From Paracyclopina nana (taxonomy: Eukaryota; Arthropoda; Copepoda; Cyclopoida; Cyclopettidae), in NCBI GenBank assembly GCA_019096065.1, contig JAGUCH010000006.1, forward strand, positions 5,414,001 to 5,478,000: a DNA stretch of 64,000 nucleotides, written 5' to 3'. Positions 1-9,830 of this stretch are shown here, piece by piece. The notes below the pieces were generated by a model, which did not search any database, was not told the origin of the DNA, and saw only the letters and a list, made by a program, of their open reading frames with translations. Position numbers and translations under genes: made by a program. Positions within the stretch are counted from its first letter, which is position 1. The number at the start of each line of letters is the position of its first letter.

Positions 1-474
1 CTGCTGTAAATTCAGTCGTGTGATGGCCATGGCCAAAGGCAGTGCTGCCCATATTTACGCATAGTACTATGGGACGTCAGAAAGACAAGACTACACAATT
101 CAGCTTTCATCTACATTAATTTAACAGAGTTATTCAACGTTGAACAGTTCCTAAAATTGACAAGACTTGAACGCTTCAGGTAAGCCTTAATTTCGAATCA
201 GAAGAGGCCACATAGAATTTTTTCCACTTTTACCACTTGGAAATTTGCTTTTTCTGTCCTCCTTGCAAATTGGCCATTTATCACAAATTAAGCATAGAAA
301 ACATAGATCAGCATTAAAGTTTGCATTGATTTGAAAAATAAATTAAAATTCAACTTCAATGCAATATAGTGCAAAAATGCAGAAATGTCACATTAAAAGT
401 CAAACGCAAAGAGTGATTATCTTTTTTTTAAGCGAATAAGTCCCCACCTATCTTTATTTTTGTTGTTGTTGTAG
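1..474 (+). other. 5' UTR exon end and leader intron of the zinc-finger gene
   Basis: A consensus donor, CAG followed by GTAAGC, lies at 177-185, so an upstream noncoding exon would end at 179. A T-rich tract ending in TAG at 472-474 is a good acceptor, giving an intron of 180-474 and an exon starting at 475. Read through this junction, the reading frame of the zinc-finger protein meets a TGA stop in exon 1 with no ATG in between. That makes the leader noncoding and supports ATG 498 as the start. The left end of the 5' exon cannot be placed because it may lie outside the window. No core promoter element was recognised. Confidence 0.6.
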
Positions 475-497
475 CTAAATTGGAGCCAGTGCACAAA

Positions 498-3400
498 ATG
501 GCCTCTACGGCCCTTCCGCATACGACCCATTCGCAAGAAGCGTTGCAGCATCAACGAATAGAGCAGTACATGGAGGCCGCGAGCGGAGGTCAGCCGGACT
601 CCTCGGCAGCCTCCAAAATGGCCTCCGACCCGGCCGCGCCCCACATGTCGCCCGAGTACCCGTCGTACGTCCGGTCCTCGGGGGCGTCGCAGGGCCAGCC
701 CTCGGACCCGTACCACTACACGGAGACTTCGGCCACTTCGGGCTCGAACTCGGGCGAAGAGGACGACCGCGACCTCGGCGGGAGCAACAAACGCCTCGGC
801 GGCCACCTGAACGGGTTTTCGGCCTCGAAGAAGCGGCGCAAGCAAAGCAAGCCCATCCGGCTGGGCTCGGGCGGCGAGGCCGACGAGCAGCCTTCGCAGA
901 GTGGCCAAGATCAAGGCCGCGGCGACGAGGACGAGGAGGAGGACGACGAAGGCCTCGTCAATTCCACCAGCCCCGACCTCGAAGACGGCGAGCGGCCCAA
1001 TCACCATAATCAGCCCATGATGGGCTTGGGCGGCCCTGGCTCCGACCTCCCACTCAATTTGTCCGCGGCTGCGGCCGCAGCCGCAGCCGCAGCCGCCGCA
1101 TCACAGCACCCCACGCTCCGCGTGCTGGGCGCCGAGCTGCTGCAGAATCCCGACAAAATTCCCGTGTCAGCGGCCTCGCTCTACCAGAACATGCTGGGCC
1201 CCTTCGGCCTCCCGCCCTTCCCGTTTCCGTTCCCGACCTCGAGGCCGCCGCCAGTGTCCTCCAGCGGCACCACGCCCATCACCTCGGCGGGCGGCCGCAT
1301 CCAGATCTTCAACCCCGAAGCCTACTGTGAGCTCTGCAACAAGGAGTTCTGCAACAAATACTTCCTTAAGACGCACAAGGCCAACAAGCACGGGATCTAC
1401 AGCGAGGGCATCCCCATGAGCGGCTCCCCGCCCACGAGCTCCTCCCCCAACGGGCCGGAGGCGGGGGAGCGGCTGCCCCAGCCCCAGCAGCAGCAGCAGC
1501 AGGCGGGAGCCCACGGGCCGCCCACGCCCAACAGTCAGGCCGGCAGCCCCTTTTCGGGGGCCTTCATCGCGGCCAACATGGGCTCGCTGAGGCCGCCCTT
1601 CATGCCCCTCAGCCCGGGCGCGAGCCCCTCGCCCAAAGAGGGCGGCGCCGGGCCCCAACGAGATGCACCTAGTCGAGAGTCACAACCTGGCGAGAGGCCG
1701 GCCCCCGGCGGCGGCGGCCTCATGTCTCCGGCGGGCCATCACGGCCACGACTTCCGCCAAACCGTGGAGGAGAGAGAAAGGCTGATGCAACGCGACGGCC
1801 TTAAAGAGAACGGAGAACTGAGGAAGAGCCTCGAGTCGCCCCAGAGGCCGTCTGAGGCCCAAGGCGGCCTCCCGCCCCACCTGAATTTCAACCCTCTCAT
1901 GTTCGGCGGCCTGCCCTCGTTGGAGTCCCTGCGAAAGGACGAGATGGACATGAGCAAGAGGCCGCTCAACATCCCCAACGTGCCCAGCCTCAACTCTTCA
2001 TCGGCCATGATGGGCCCCAACGGGCCGCAGCAGCAGCAGCCCAGCAACGTCCCCAAGGGCCCGTTCACGCCCGAGAAGCTGCGCCAAATGGGCGTCATCA
2101 ACGCGGACGCCTTCTGTGAGATTTGCTGCAAGGAGTTCTGCAACAAGTACTTCCTCCGCGTGCACAAGCTCAAGAAGCACGGCATCTGCTCGCCGGACTT
2201 GCCGCCGGAAAAGGTGCAGAAGATCCTCAACCAGATGGCCAAGGAGGCGGGCAAGACGGGCAACCCGCCCCCGCCCATCGTGCGCCCGCCCGGCGGCGGC
2301 CCCTTCGGCTCGCCCGACAAGCAGCAGCAGAGGTCGCCCGGCAACATGCCCCCGCTCAGGGCCCCCGGCGGCCTCATGTCCCTGCCCCCGCTCGAGCCCC
2401 TTCTACCTCATGCCCTGAAGGACTTCAAGCCCTCGATGCCCCCGCCGCATTTCGGCGACAACGGGCAGTTCCGCCCGCAGCAGCAGCAGGAGGTGATCCG
2501 CATCAACGACGACTCCGAGGACGGCCAGGTGAACAACAACAACAGCAACAACAGCCAGCACAACGAGGACAGCAACCGGGGCTACGAGAGCGAGGAGGAG
2601 GGCGAGCGGACGCAGGCCTCGGAGGACCTCAAGAGGCTGCAGACCATGATTATGGAGCTGAACAGCAGCAAGGCCCACAAGAACACCACCCTCATGTCCG
2701 GAGGAGACCACAACAGCAGCAGCAACACCATCTGCAAGGTGTGCAACAAGGACATGGACAACAAGTATTTCCTGCGCGCCCACATGATGAACGAGCACGG
2801 CGTCCTGCACACCGAGGACAACAGCCCCAGCGGCGGCGAGATGGACAAGAGCGACATGGACAGGCTCCCGCCCCCGCCCCCGCCCCTCATCAACGGCCTC
2901 GACATGGCCAACGCGCAGGACTTTGCAGCCAAGTTCCTGCAGCAGATGCAAAAGGGCCTCGGGGCCTCGGCGGCCGGCGGCCTCCCGCCCCTCGACGGCG
3001 ACGAGCGGAGCTTTCTCGAGAGGGTGAAGAGCGAGCTGGCCTCGGGGGCCGGCGGCGGTGGCGGATCGATGGGCAGCCCCAGCCCCAACGGCCAGAAGAA
3101 GGTGGACAAGGACCCGAACCGCAAGCCGGCCTCGCTGTCGCGCAGCTACTGCGACATTTGCAAGAAGGAGCTCTGCAACAAGTACTTCATGAAGACGCAC
3201 ATGCTCAAGATGCACGGCATCAACATCGAGGCCACCAACTCGGCCGGCGTGAACTGCCACATCTGCAAGAAGGAGCTCTGCTCCAAATACTTCCTCAAGG
3301 TGCACATGCAAAACTCCCACGGCCTCATGGAGGACGGCTCGCCCATCCCGCCCCACCTCAAGGAGAACGGGAGCGGCCTCTTCCCAGGCATGTTCCCGCC

Positions 3401-4484
3401 CCTCGGCGCCCCGCCCTCCGAGCTCCTCGGCCTCAGCCCCAACGGCCAGGGGCCCAACTCGGAAAAGGACAACTACTTCAGCCGCCTCCTGGGTGAGCAG
3501 TCCGAGAAGATCGAGCAGCGCCAGCATCACCAGAAGATGCTCAAGGAGGCCAGTGGCGGAGGCCACAACTGCAGCCTCTGCGGCGAAAACTTCCCGGAAA
3601 TCGTGGCCCTGCAGGTGCACATCATCAAGAGCCACGGCGCCTTCCCCCCCGAGGCCGCCAACATCTTCGGCATGGAGGCCATGGCCTCGGCGGCCTCGCC
3701 CGCCGGCAGCAACTCCAACGAGGGCCACGAGGGCAAGAGCGAGGGCGAGGTCACCCCGCGCCACGCCTCCTCCACGCCGGCCTTGCAAAACAGCGCGCCC
3801 ACGACCTCCACGCCCTCGACGCCGCCGACCTCGACCGAGGCCGGCATGAGCAAGCAGTTCCCGCACATCGAAATGCTGCAGAGGCACATGCTCTCCCAGC
3901 AGTTCCCCGGCCTCATCAACCCGCTGCTGTCGGGCTTCCCGGGCTTCCCCGGGGTCCCCTCGCAGCTGTCGTTCCCCAACCCGCTGCAGCAGCTGTTGGC
4001 CGGGCAGAAGCCGTCTGCGGCCTCCGCCGATAAGGACGGCCAATCAGCGCCATCTAACGTTTCTTCGGCCTCAATAAAAACGGCCAAGGTTGCGAAGAAG
4101 AAGTTCAAGTGCTCCAAGTGCAAGGTGAAATTCCCGAGCCGCGAAGAGTGCCTCAAACACATCCATGCCACGCACAACGCCAACACGAGGCGGAGGCTGC
4201 AGTTCGCTAGCAGCTCGCCCGTGAAGAGGCCGGCGGCGGCGGCCTCGAAGGGCGTGAGGTCGCAGTACGTGCGCAAACTGATGGAAATCCTCAAGGTGCC
4301 CACGAGCAGGGGCACGCCCTCCAACGAGCGCGCCAACCACATCATGCAGGCCTTCCTCATCAAGAAGGACGACGAGGAGACGTTGAACGCCAACGAGACC
4401 TTCGTGCCCTCCATGGTCTACTTGCCAGTGGCCAAGAAGGTCAACCAGCCCCTGACAGTGGCCTTCAGCCTCACCCCAGCCTAA
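498..4484 (+). CDS. Large multi-C2H2 zinc-finger nuclear protein (1328 aa)
   Basis: Single-exon reading frame. ATG 498 (context AAAATGG) is the first ATG after the inferred acceptor at 474. Seven C-x2-C-x12-H-x4-H fingers begin near residues 277, 540, 746, 885, 919, 1025 and 1205. The first five share a signature, C..C.K(E/D)..(C/D)(N/S)KYF(L/M)..H....HG, unlike Kruppel-type fingers; the last two are more ordinary. Other features: a basic nuclear-localisation-like run KKRRKQSK near 111; an acidic stretch near 150; PLNLS at 185-189, which fits the CtBP co-repressor docking consensus, followed by about 12 alanines; several short glutamine runs; and proline/glycine-rich linkers. The last ~75 residues are ordered-looking and contain no finger. 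Coding DNA is strongly GC-rich against AT-rich surroundings. A DNA-binding repressor or chromatin role is inferred from the fingers and PLNLS. I do not recognise the ortholog. Confidence 0.93.
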   Translation: MASTALPHTTHSQEALQHQRIEQYMEAASGGQPDSSAASKMASDPAAPHMSPEYPSYVRSSGASQGQPSDPYHYTETSATSGSNSGEEDDRDLGGSNKRLGGHLNGFSASKKRRKQSKPIRLGSGGEADEQPSQSGQDQGRGDEDEEEDDEGLVNSTSPDLEDGERPNHHNQPMMGLGGPGSDLPLNLSAAAAAAAAAAAASQHPTLRVLGAELLQNPDKIPVSAASLYQNMLGPFGLPPFPFPFPTSRPPPVSSSGTTPITSAGGRIQIFNPEAYCELCNKEFCNKYFLKTHKANKHGIYSEGIPMSGSPPTSSSPNGPEAGERLPQPQQQQQQAGAHGPPTPNSQAGSPFSGAFIAANMGSLRPPFMPLSPGASPSPKEGGAGPQRDAPSRESQPGERPAPGGGGLMSPAGHHGHDFRQTVEERERLMQRDGLKENGELRKSLESPQRPSEAQGGLPPHLNFNPLMFGGLPSLESLRKDEMDMSKRPLNIPNVPSLNSSSAMMGPNGPQQQQPSNVPKGPFTPEKLRQMGVINADAFCEICCKEFCNKYFLRVHKLKKHGICSPDLPPEKVQKILNQMAKEAGKTGNPPPPIVRPPGGGPFGSPDKQQQRSPGNMPPLRAPGGLMSLPPLEPLLPHALKDFKPSMPPPHFGDNGQFRPQQQQEVIRINDDSEDGQVNNNNSNNSQHNEDSNRGYESEEEGERTQASEDLKRLQTMIMELNSSKAHKNTTLMSGGDHNSSSNTICKVCNKDMDNKYFLRAHMMNEHGVLHTEDNSPSGGEMDKSDMDRLPPPPPPLINGLDMANAQDFAAKFLQQMQKGLGASAAGGLPPLDGDERSFLERVKSELASGAGGGGGSMGSPSPNGQKKVDKDPNRKPASLSRSYCDICKKELCNKYFMKTHMLKMHGINIEATNSAGVNCHICKKELCSKYFLKVHMQNSHGLMEDGSPIPPHLKENGSGLFPGMFPPLGAPPSELLGLSPNGQGPNSEKDNYFSRLLGEQSEKIEQRQHHQKMLKEASGGGHNCSLCGENFPEIVALQVHIIKSHGAFPPEAANIFGMEAMASAASPAGSNSNEGHEGKSEGEVTPRHASSTPALQNSAPTTSTPSTPPTSTEAGMSKQFPHIEMLQRHMLSQQFPGLINPLLSGFPGFPGVPSQLSFPNPLQQLLAGQKPSAASADKDGQSAPSNVSSASIKTAKVAKKKFKCSKCKVKFPSREECLKHIHATHNANTRRRLQFASSSPVKRPAAAASKGVRSQYVRKLMEILKVPTSRGTPSNERANHIMQAFLIKKDDEETLNANETFVPSMVYLPVAKKVNQPLTVAFSLTPA

Positions 4485-5848
4485 TTAAGTTGTACATACA
4501 CACGAATTGCCTGCTGAGGCTGATGAAGATGCAGCTACCTCAAAGATGGACGACGTCATGATTTTTGCATATATGCTTGTATAGCTTTTGCTCTTTTTGA
4601 CACACTCAGCAGCAGCTGCAGCAGCAGCAGCATTGGTTTTGAGACTGGAAAAAGCTATACACACACCATCATCAGACAAAGAGAGAATCTTCCTTCTTCT
4701 ACTAAAAACAATATGTACACAACTACTACAACTATTAATGTAAGCATAATTATTAATTATAAGCCGTTCTTTTGCTACGGACCAGAATGATCCTCTAGGA
4801 GAGAACTACATCTGTGATCACTGTGAACCGTTGTTGAACAAGATTTAGTCAATATAACTACTATGATAAATAATCAGTACGATGACAAAACACGAGCCCG
4901 CCCCGAACCCAATACGCATATACTAAGGCCCAGCAGCAATTCAAAGCCGCGCGCCCGCAACGAGCGCGCCGAGGTGCGAGCGTGCGTTTTAAACGTATTA
5001 TGAAACACGCGTGTACTGCTTCCAAAACGAGCGCGCGCGCGCGCATGTAACGCTACACATGGCTAGCTGGTCTACAAGGTAGTAGTCTAATTTTTATCAT
5101 TGCTGTCAAATACTAAGAATTACTATTTGTAGTAGATGACCAACACCACATATATTCCCCACCATTGCCGGCGTGTGTTTTTGAAAAACGTGTAATTTAT
5201 ATGAGGTCAGAAGAAATTACCAATTTAGAGTTCCTTTTCTTATAATGATGATACACTACTGATCTGAAACAGCAAAAGCCAAAGACATTATTTTGAACAC
5301 ACTCAAAAAATAGCATGTTGAACATATCCCAACTACAGCCATTCCATTTTTTTAAGCCTTTTTTTTTGAGCAATGCGATTCCAATGCAAACCATGGTCGT
5401 CAGAAAAAAGCATGAAGTGAATACAATTAATGAGCTTTTGATTTCACTCAGTTTGTAACTATGACCTGCATGCCAATGTAAGGCCCATCACCACTCGAAA
5501 ATATGATGTGATTTTATTGTGTTCGCATATTCATTCCATTTTTTGATATAATTCTCTGGTCATGTGAAACTTGTGAAGTTAACTTATTACTATTATTAGA
5601 TAACAACTGATTTTAGTCCACCCTACAACATGCTTTAAAAACAAAACCCTCCCCACAAATCGAGAGTGTATGTAGCATAAATGCAAGCGAAAAAAGTGTA
5701 TTATTAATTGCAAAAAAAAAAGATTTTGATGATGCCCTTCTAAAGTGTCGGACTGCGTCGGGTACAATGATAAACAACTGAAAATAAATTAAAATTCGTC
5801 TACGAATCATTAAAATACTTAAAGTTATTTTGACTCACCGAACAAAAA
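4485..5848 (+). other. Probable 3' UTR and downstream flank of the zinc-finger gene
   Basis: No coding potential seen. It contains a CAG-rich stretch at 4608-4634, a G+C patch with a (GC)7 run at 5031-5044, and an AATAAA-type hexamer near 5780 that could serve as a distal polyadenylation signal. The true 3' end cannot be fixed from sequence alone. Confidence 0.4.
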
Positions 5849-5900
5849 GTCAGCTGACGTCCACGCGAGTTGGCTTGCAGCTTACGTGCGCGCGCGTTGT
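5849..5900. promoter_or_regulatory. GTCAGCTGAC palindrome in a CpG-rich patch
   Basis: An exact GTCAGCTGACGT at 5849-5860 is followed by GTTGGCTTGCAG and a CG-alternating run. The order of elements (palindrome, then TGGCTTGCAG) matches the tandem units at 23.3-24.3 kb, so this looks like a lone relative of that repeat. A regulatory role is only inference. Confidence 0.4.
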
Positions 5901-8900
5901 GGCGCGGCACGACGTGACCTGGTTGCTTAAGTTACTTAGGAGTCCAAGGCGGACTACAGTGCAACATCGTCTCGGATAAGTTGAGCGGGTCCAAAACAAC
6001 ATTTGTGCGTTAAACATAGATTATCCTATCTGTGTGTCATTTAGGTAAGCATTCAGAAATACTTCAACTACTAATCCCACTCATTTATCCACAGTATTCT
6101 ATGGGTACGTGTGGTTGAAATACGTCAGTAGGCTCGACGACATTCAGCATCAGATCATCTTTTTGCTTATAGAAGTTTGTAAAAATAACTGCTTGAATTG
6201 TTCACATTTTGGCAGCACGCGGCGTTTTGTGAAATTAGGGATCAATTTCCCAGTTTTCTATAAATCCGACTTAACTTCTGAAGCCGTATAAATATAAACA
6301 AAGCTTGTCGTGTCGTCGTCCTTCAAATACCCATGGAATCAAATATCACACATTTCGTTGAATAAGGCTGAGCACGTGTGGACAAGCACAATTTAAAGTT
6401 ACTATTTCACAATTATGTGAAGCATAAACCAAATTGACTGTCACACTTATGCAAAGGATAAGTGACAGTTTTTATATCACTTTATAAAAGTTAGTTCACT
6501 AAGAAAAAGAATTATTTGAGATGTATTGGAAAGAATTAGATATGGGTGTATTTTTAAAAAGCTGTTTTCCCAGTGTGGCTGTGTACAAGTAGGATCTTAT
6601 TGAATCAATACGTATGACATATGACAAAACAACATAGCTTTCTACTTTATGAAATTCACCGAGTCGTAGTAATTACATTTTGCTGCTTCACAGCATGCTT
6701 GTAATCCCATTATTATTATATTTTCGTTATTTTCAGAATTACAACGCAGCTATTGCCATGAATTTATCATTACAGCCAACAGTGTGTGTGAGAATGTCGC
6801 CAGCATGAAATACTTTTTTTAGGCTCAAAGTTAAATATTGCAGTCAACACACCAGAAAAATAACCGGCAAAATTATGCCCAAAACACTGAATTTCATGTC
6901 TAAAACAGACGTTCAAATGATTATTAAAGCGAAAGGATTTTTTTTCTAAATTAGGATATGTACAGTCGCCAAAAGAAGTGGAATCTATCTCATGGTAAGC
7001 TTAAGGAGTCTGCTGTTGCGCGCGCGCTCATGCGGTCACGCGTCTTGCCGTTAACCAATCAAAAGTGGGCAATATTACAAGTAGGCATGTACATGCATTG
7101 GTTCTCGGTGGGGGATCTCCACACCATTTCTACTGTCAGCCTGTTAATTACACTTTTCAAAATGAAACTAATTAGGTTTCCTTTCTCATACTACTACTAC
7201 TATTCTAGTAGTATAATGGTTCCAAGCTACTCGTTTGCTTTCTGGCAGGCTTTCTACAATATTTGAAAAGTTGTTTTGCTGTTGTCTTTTTTCCGCCGCT
7301 GGCCACCAAGTATATTATTGGGAAATGTAAAATTGGGTCTAATTACATATCATCATGAGAAATATTGGAGAATAAGGCAGGCATGCTAACTCATTAACTG
7401 CTCACTTTTCTTGACAACTTTTCAGCCGCTCCCAGCATTTTTTATCGCAGTGAAATGTCAAGGAGAGCTTTTTCTAGATATACTACATATTTTTATTCAG
7501 ATATGCTACAACATTTAAATCACGAGTATTTTTTTTATGACCCAGCAGAGGTTGATAGTTTTCGTCCCTTCTTGCTAAGAAGTTGGTATATATACTACTA
7601 TTTAGTTGTTATGTAGTATCACGAGGAGAAAGCCTTGCTTTGAATAGTTTGCGCACGCAAAGCCAATCTTTTGGCCATCATAATTCTCTTTTAAGTTTCC
7701 ACCGAAATTGCCAACTGCTTTATTTTTCTGTCAACCCGCCAACTTTGCTGGTGATCCAAGCAGTGAAAAAAACAAGAAGCCCCTCCTTGTGTTATTCAAG
7801 TCTTCTAAGCAAATCCGTTTTTCATTGCTGTTGTTACAGAAAACTTTTGGCCAAAGTCATGATACTCCATTTGAGGGGACTGTAGTGCACACACAAAAGA
7901 GCCAGAATAAAATGTGTCAAAATTCATTTGAGCTGTTGTTGACACTGATGACAGCCCCGACGACTTCAAAGGATGTCACTCAAAAACAATTACATTTATC
8001 AGGCAGCCATGAAAGTGAAAAAACCGACTATCTTCTCCATGGAGCTTTCACATTTCACTTCAAACGTGGGAATTGGTGAAAGCAAACAAAGTGACACTTT
8101 TATCCGTTGGAAGCCAATAGCAGAAGTTTGTAGTAGTGTTAAAAGGAGGGGAGAAAATGCAATAGATCGTCTCCTCCTTCTTCTTCTTTGTCTTGTCGGG
8201 AAAAACTTTTGAAAATCTCCTCTTTGGCAATGACAACATGATGTTTTGCCATCAGAGAGCATAAGAAGAAAAACATGGTTTATTCTGTCGCCGTTTCGGT
8301 CTACGAATAATTGATGATCTTCTCCGTCTTCTCAAGGGAAGAAGAGAGCTTTAAAGATTTTCCGTCCTCCTCGCAAAAGCCGCAAGTCAGTTTTTGTTCA
8401 AATCCCTCTTTTTCAGATTGAGCCACCACAAAACTTGTGCAATATTTGACGCAAGAATCCACTGCTCTATATAGCCCCGAGCCCCGAGAAAAGATGGCAA
8501 TAATAAGCATGATGATGAAACTTTTCTATTGACTGCTTTTTCACTACACTTCTAGATAAATCATGAATAATTGTTGGAGCAAATGGGCTTTGTTTCAGTA
8601 CTACTGCTGGTGAAGTCACACCGGAAATTGAATATTAGCATTGATCCAATAATTCCATATTCAGTACAGTGTAGCTGTTAGTTGTAGCCGAGTACAACTG
8701 AATGTAATTATGTCATGATTGCCCTTTTTTCGAATTTTTCCGCAAAATCACGATTTTCATCATGGCAGCCATAAGAACGTCGTTGCCTTTTTCGCCGTGT
8801 CATTCGAATCGATCAAAAAAGTGTCTTTAATAAAAAAGGTGTCAAAGCAGTGCCAAATTAATGTCAGTGGACTTCCCAGCAAAAATACTTACAGTAGCTA

Positions 8901-9758
8901 GCGTTTGAACTAAAAAACAAGGACTGACGTGTTTTGCTCCCATTCCTTCGTTAGTGCTAAATGAAACTATTGTCACCCTACAACAACTTATGCTACAGCA
9001 ATAGTACACAGCTAAAGTTTTCTGAAATACTTGTCATGCTACTCTATAATATTTTGTGCTGACTGTAGCACAAGAGATATTCTATCTTTGCATGAACGAG
9101 CCACGATTTACTGAGCTTCAGAACACCAGAAAAAAAAATGCTATAATAAGTCGTTTTCATCTCAAGAGAGGCCAAGGGTCAAATTGGTTGCCATGGCCAT
9201 AATTCACGCGGATTGACGTCAGAAACTATAGTAATACTAAAGCATCTTTTTTACATAAGCTCCAGTTTGTGCGTAGTCAATTGCTATAATTCTAATAAGA
9301 AATGCAAGCGCAGTGCGTGCAGCAGCAGCCGAGTGCAGCAAACCACCCACACAACTTTTCTTGCTCGCCTTTTCTTCGGTAGTAGCATAACGTTGAAGTT
9401 TTTGTTTTGGTCTCCACACCCTCGGGCTGTTCCAAAGCTGCTGCTGCTGCTGCTGCACTCTGTTGGGGAGGGAGGCAGAGAAAGTCACGCGATACTTCCA
9501 TTAACAAAACCCTACAGAATACATTTCCTTACAGCCGAAACATTCGAGCATTTCAAGAGCCGACGCAAAACCGAATCTCCCCCACATCCGATGACGAAAA
9601 TCCAAAATCCAAGAAAATTGCGCCATTTCCAGTACTCGTGAAATGATGGTCCTCGCAGGCTCGGGCTAGAAAAATTCCACTCGGGTTTAAATATCTTATT
9701 TCAGCCGCTTTAAAGAGGCCCGATGTCACGTTCCCGAGTTAGATATGAATAAATATGA
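5901..9758. other. Intergenic AT-rich DNA, no gene seen
   Basis: Only short, low-complexity reading frames occur, with no recognisable domain on either strand. Notable bases are a CG-alternating run near 7019-7028, one CACACTGG-class box (6570-6577), and a CTG run near 9437-9455 that produces spurious poly-Ala/Gln/Leu frames. I see no tRNA or known microRNA hairpin. Confidence 0.5.
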
Positions 9759-9830
9759 GACCACGTGGTCCTCAGTCAGCTGATTGTTTACAATGCTTGA
9801 CCACGTGGGCAAATCAGCTGTTAAAGTAGC
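9759..9830. promoter_or_regulatory. Twin E-box module (CACGTG plus CAGCTG, repeated)
   Basis: GACCACGTGGTC, a perfect 12-bp palindrome at 9759-9770, is followed by TCAGCTGA; about 40 bp on, GACCACGTGGGC recurs and is followed by TCAGCTG. Two ordered CACGTG-CAGCTG pairs within about 65 bp suggest a bHLH-type binding cluster. No nearby gene is evident, so the target is unknown. Confidence 0.35.

Noticed and set aside
480-497. Upstream TTG start extending the zinc-finger protein by six residues
   Set aside because: TTG is not a normal nuclear start; an ATG in good context follows at 498.
2403-4043. A 546-codon open frame on the minus strand opposite the zinc-finger gene, and a 457-codon alternative plus frame (2123-3496)
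   Set aside because: Both arise from the GC-rich codon bias of the real gene; they are low-complexity peptides with no domain, while the called frame has intact fingers.
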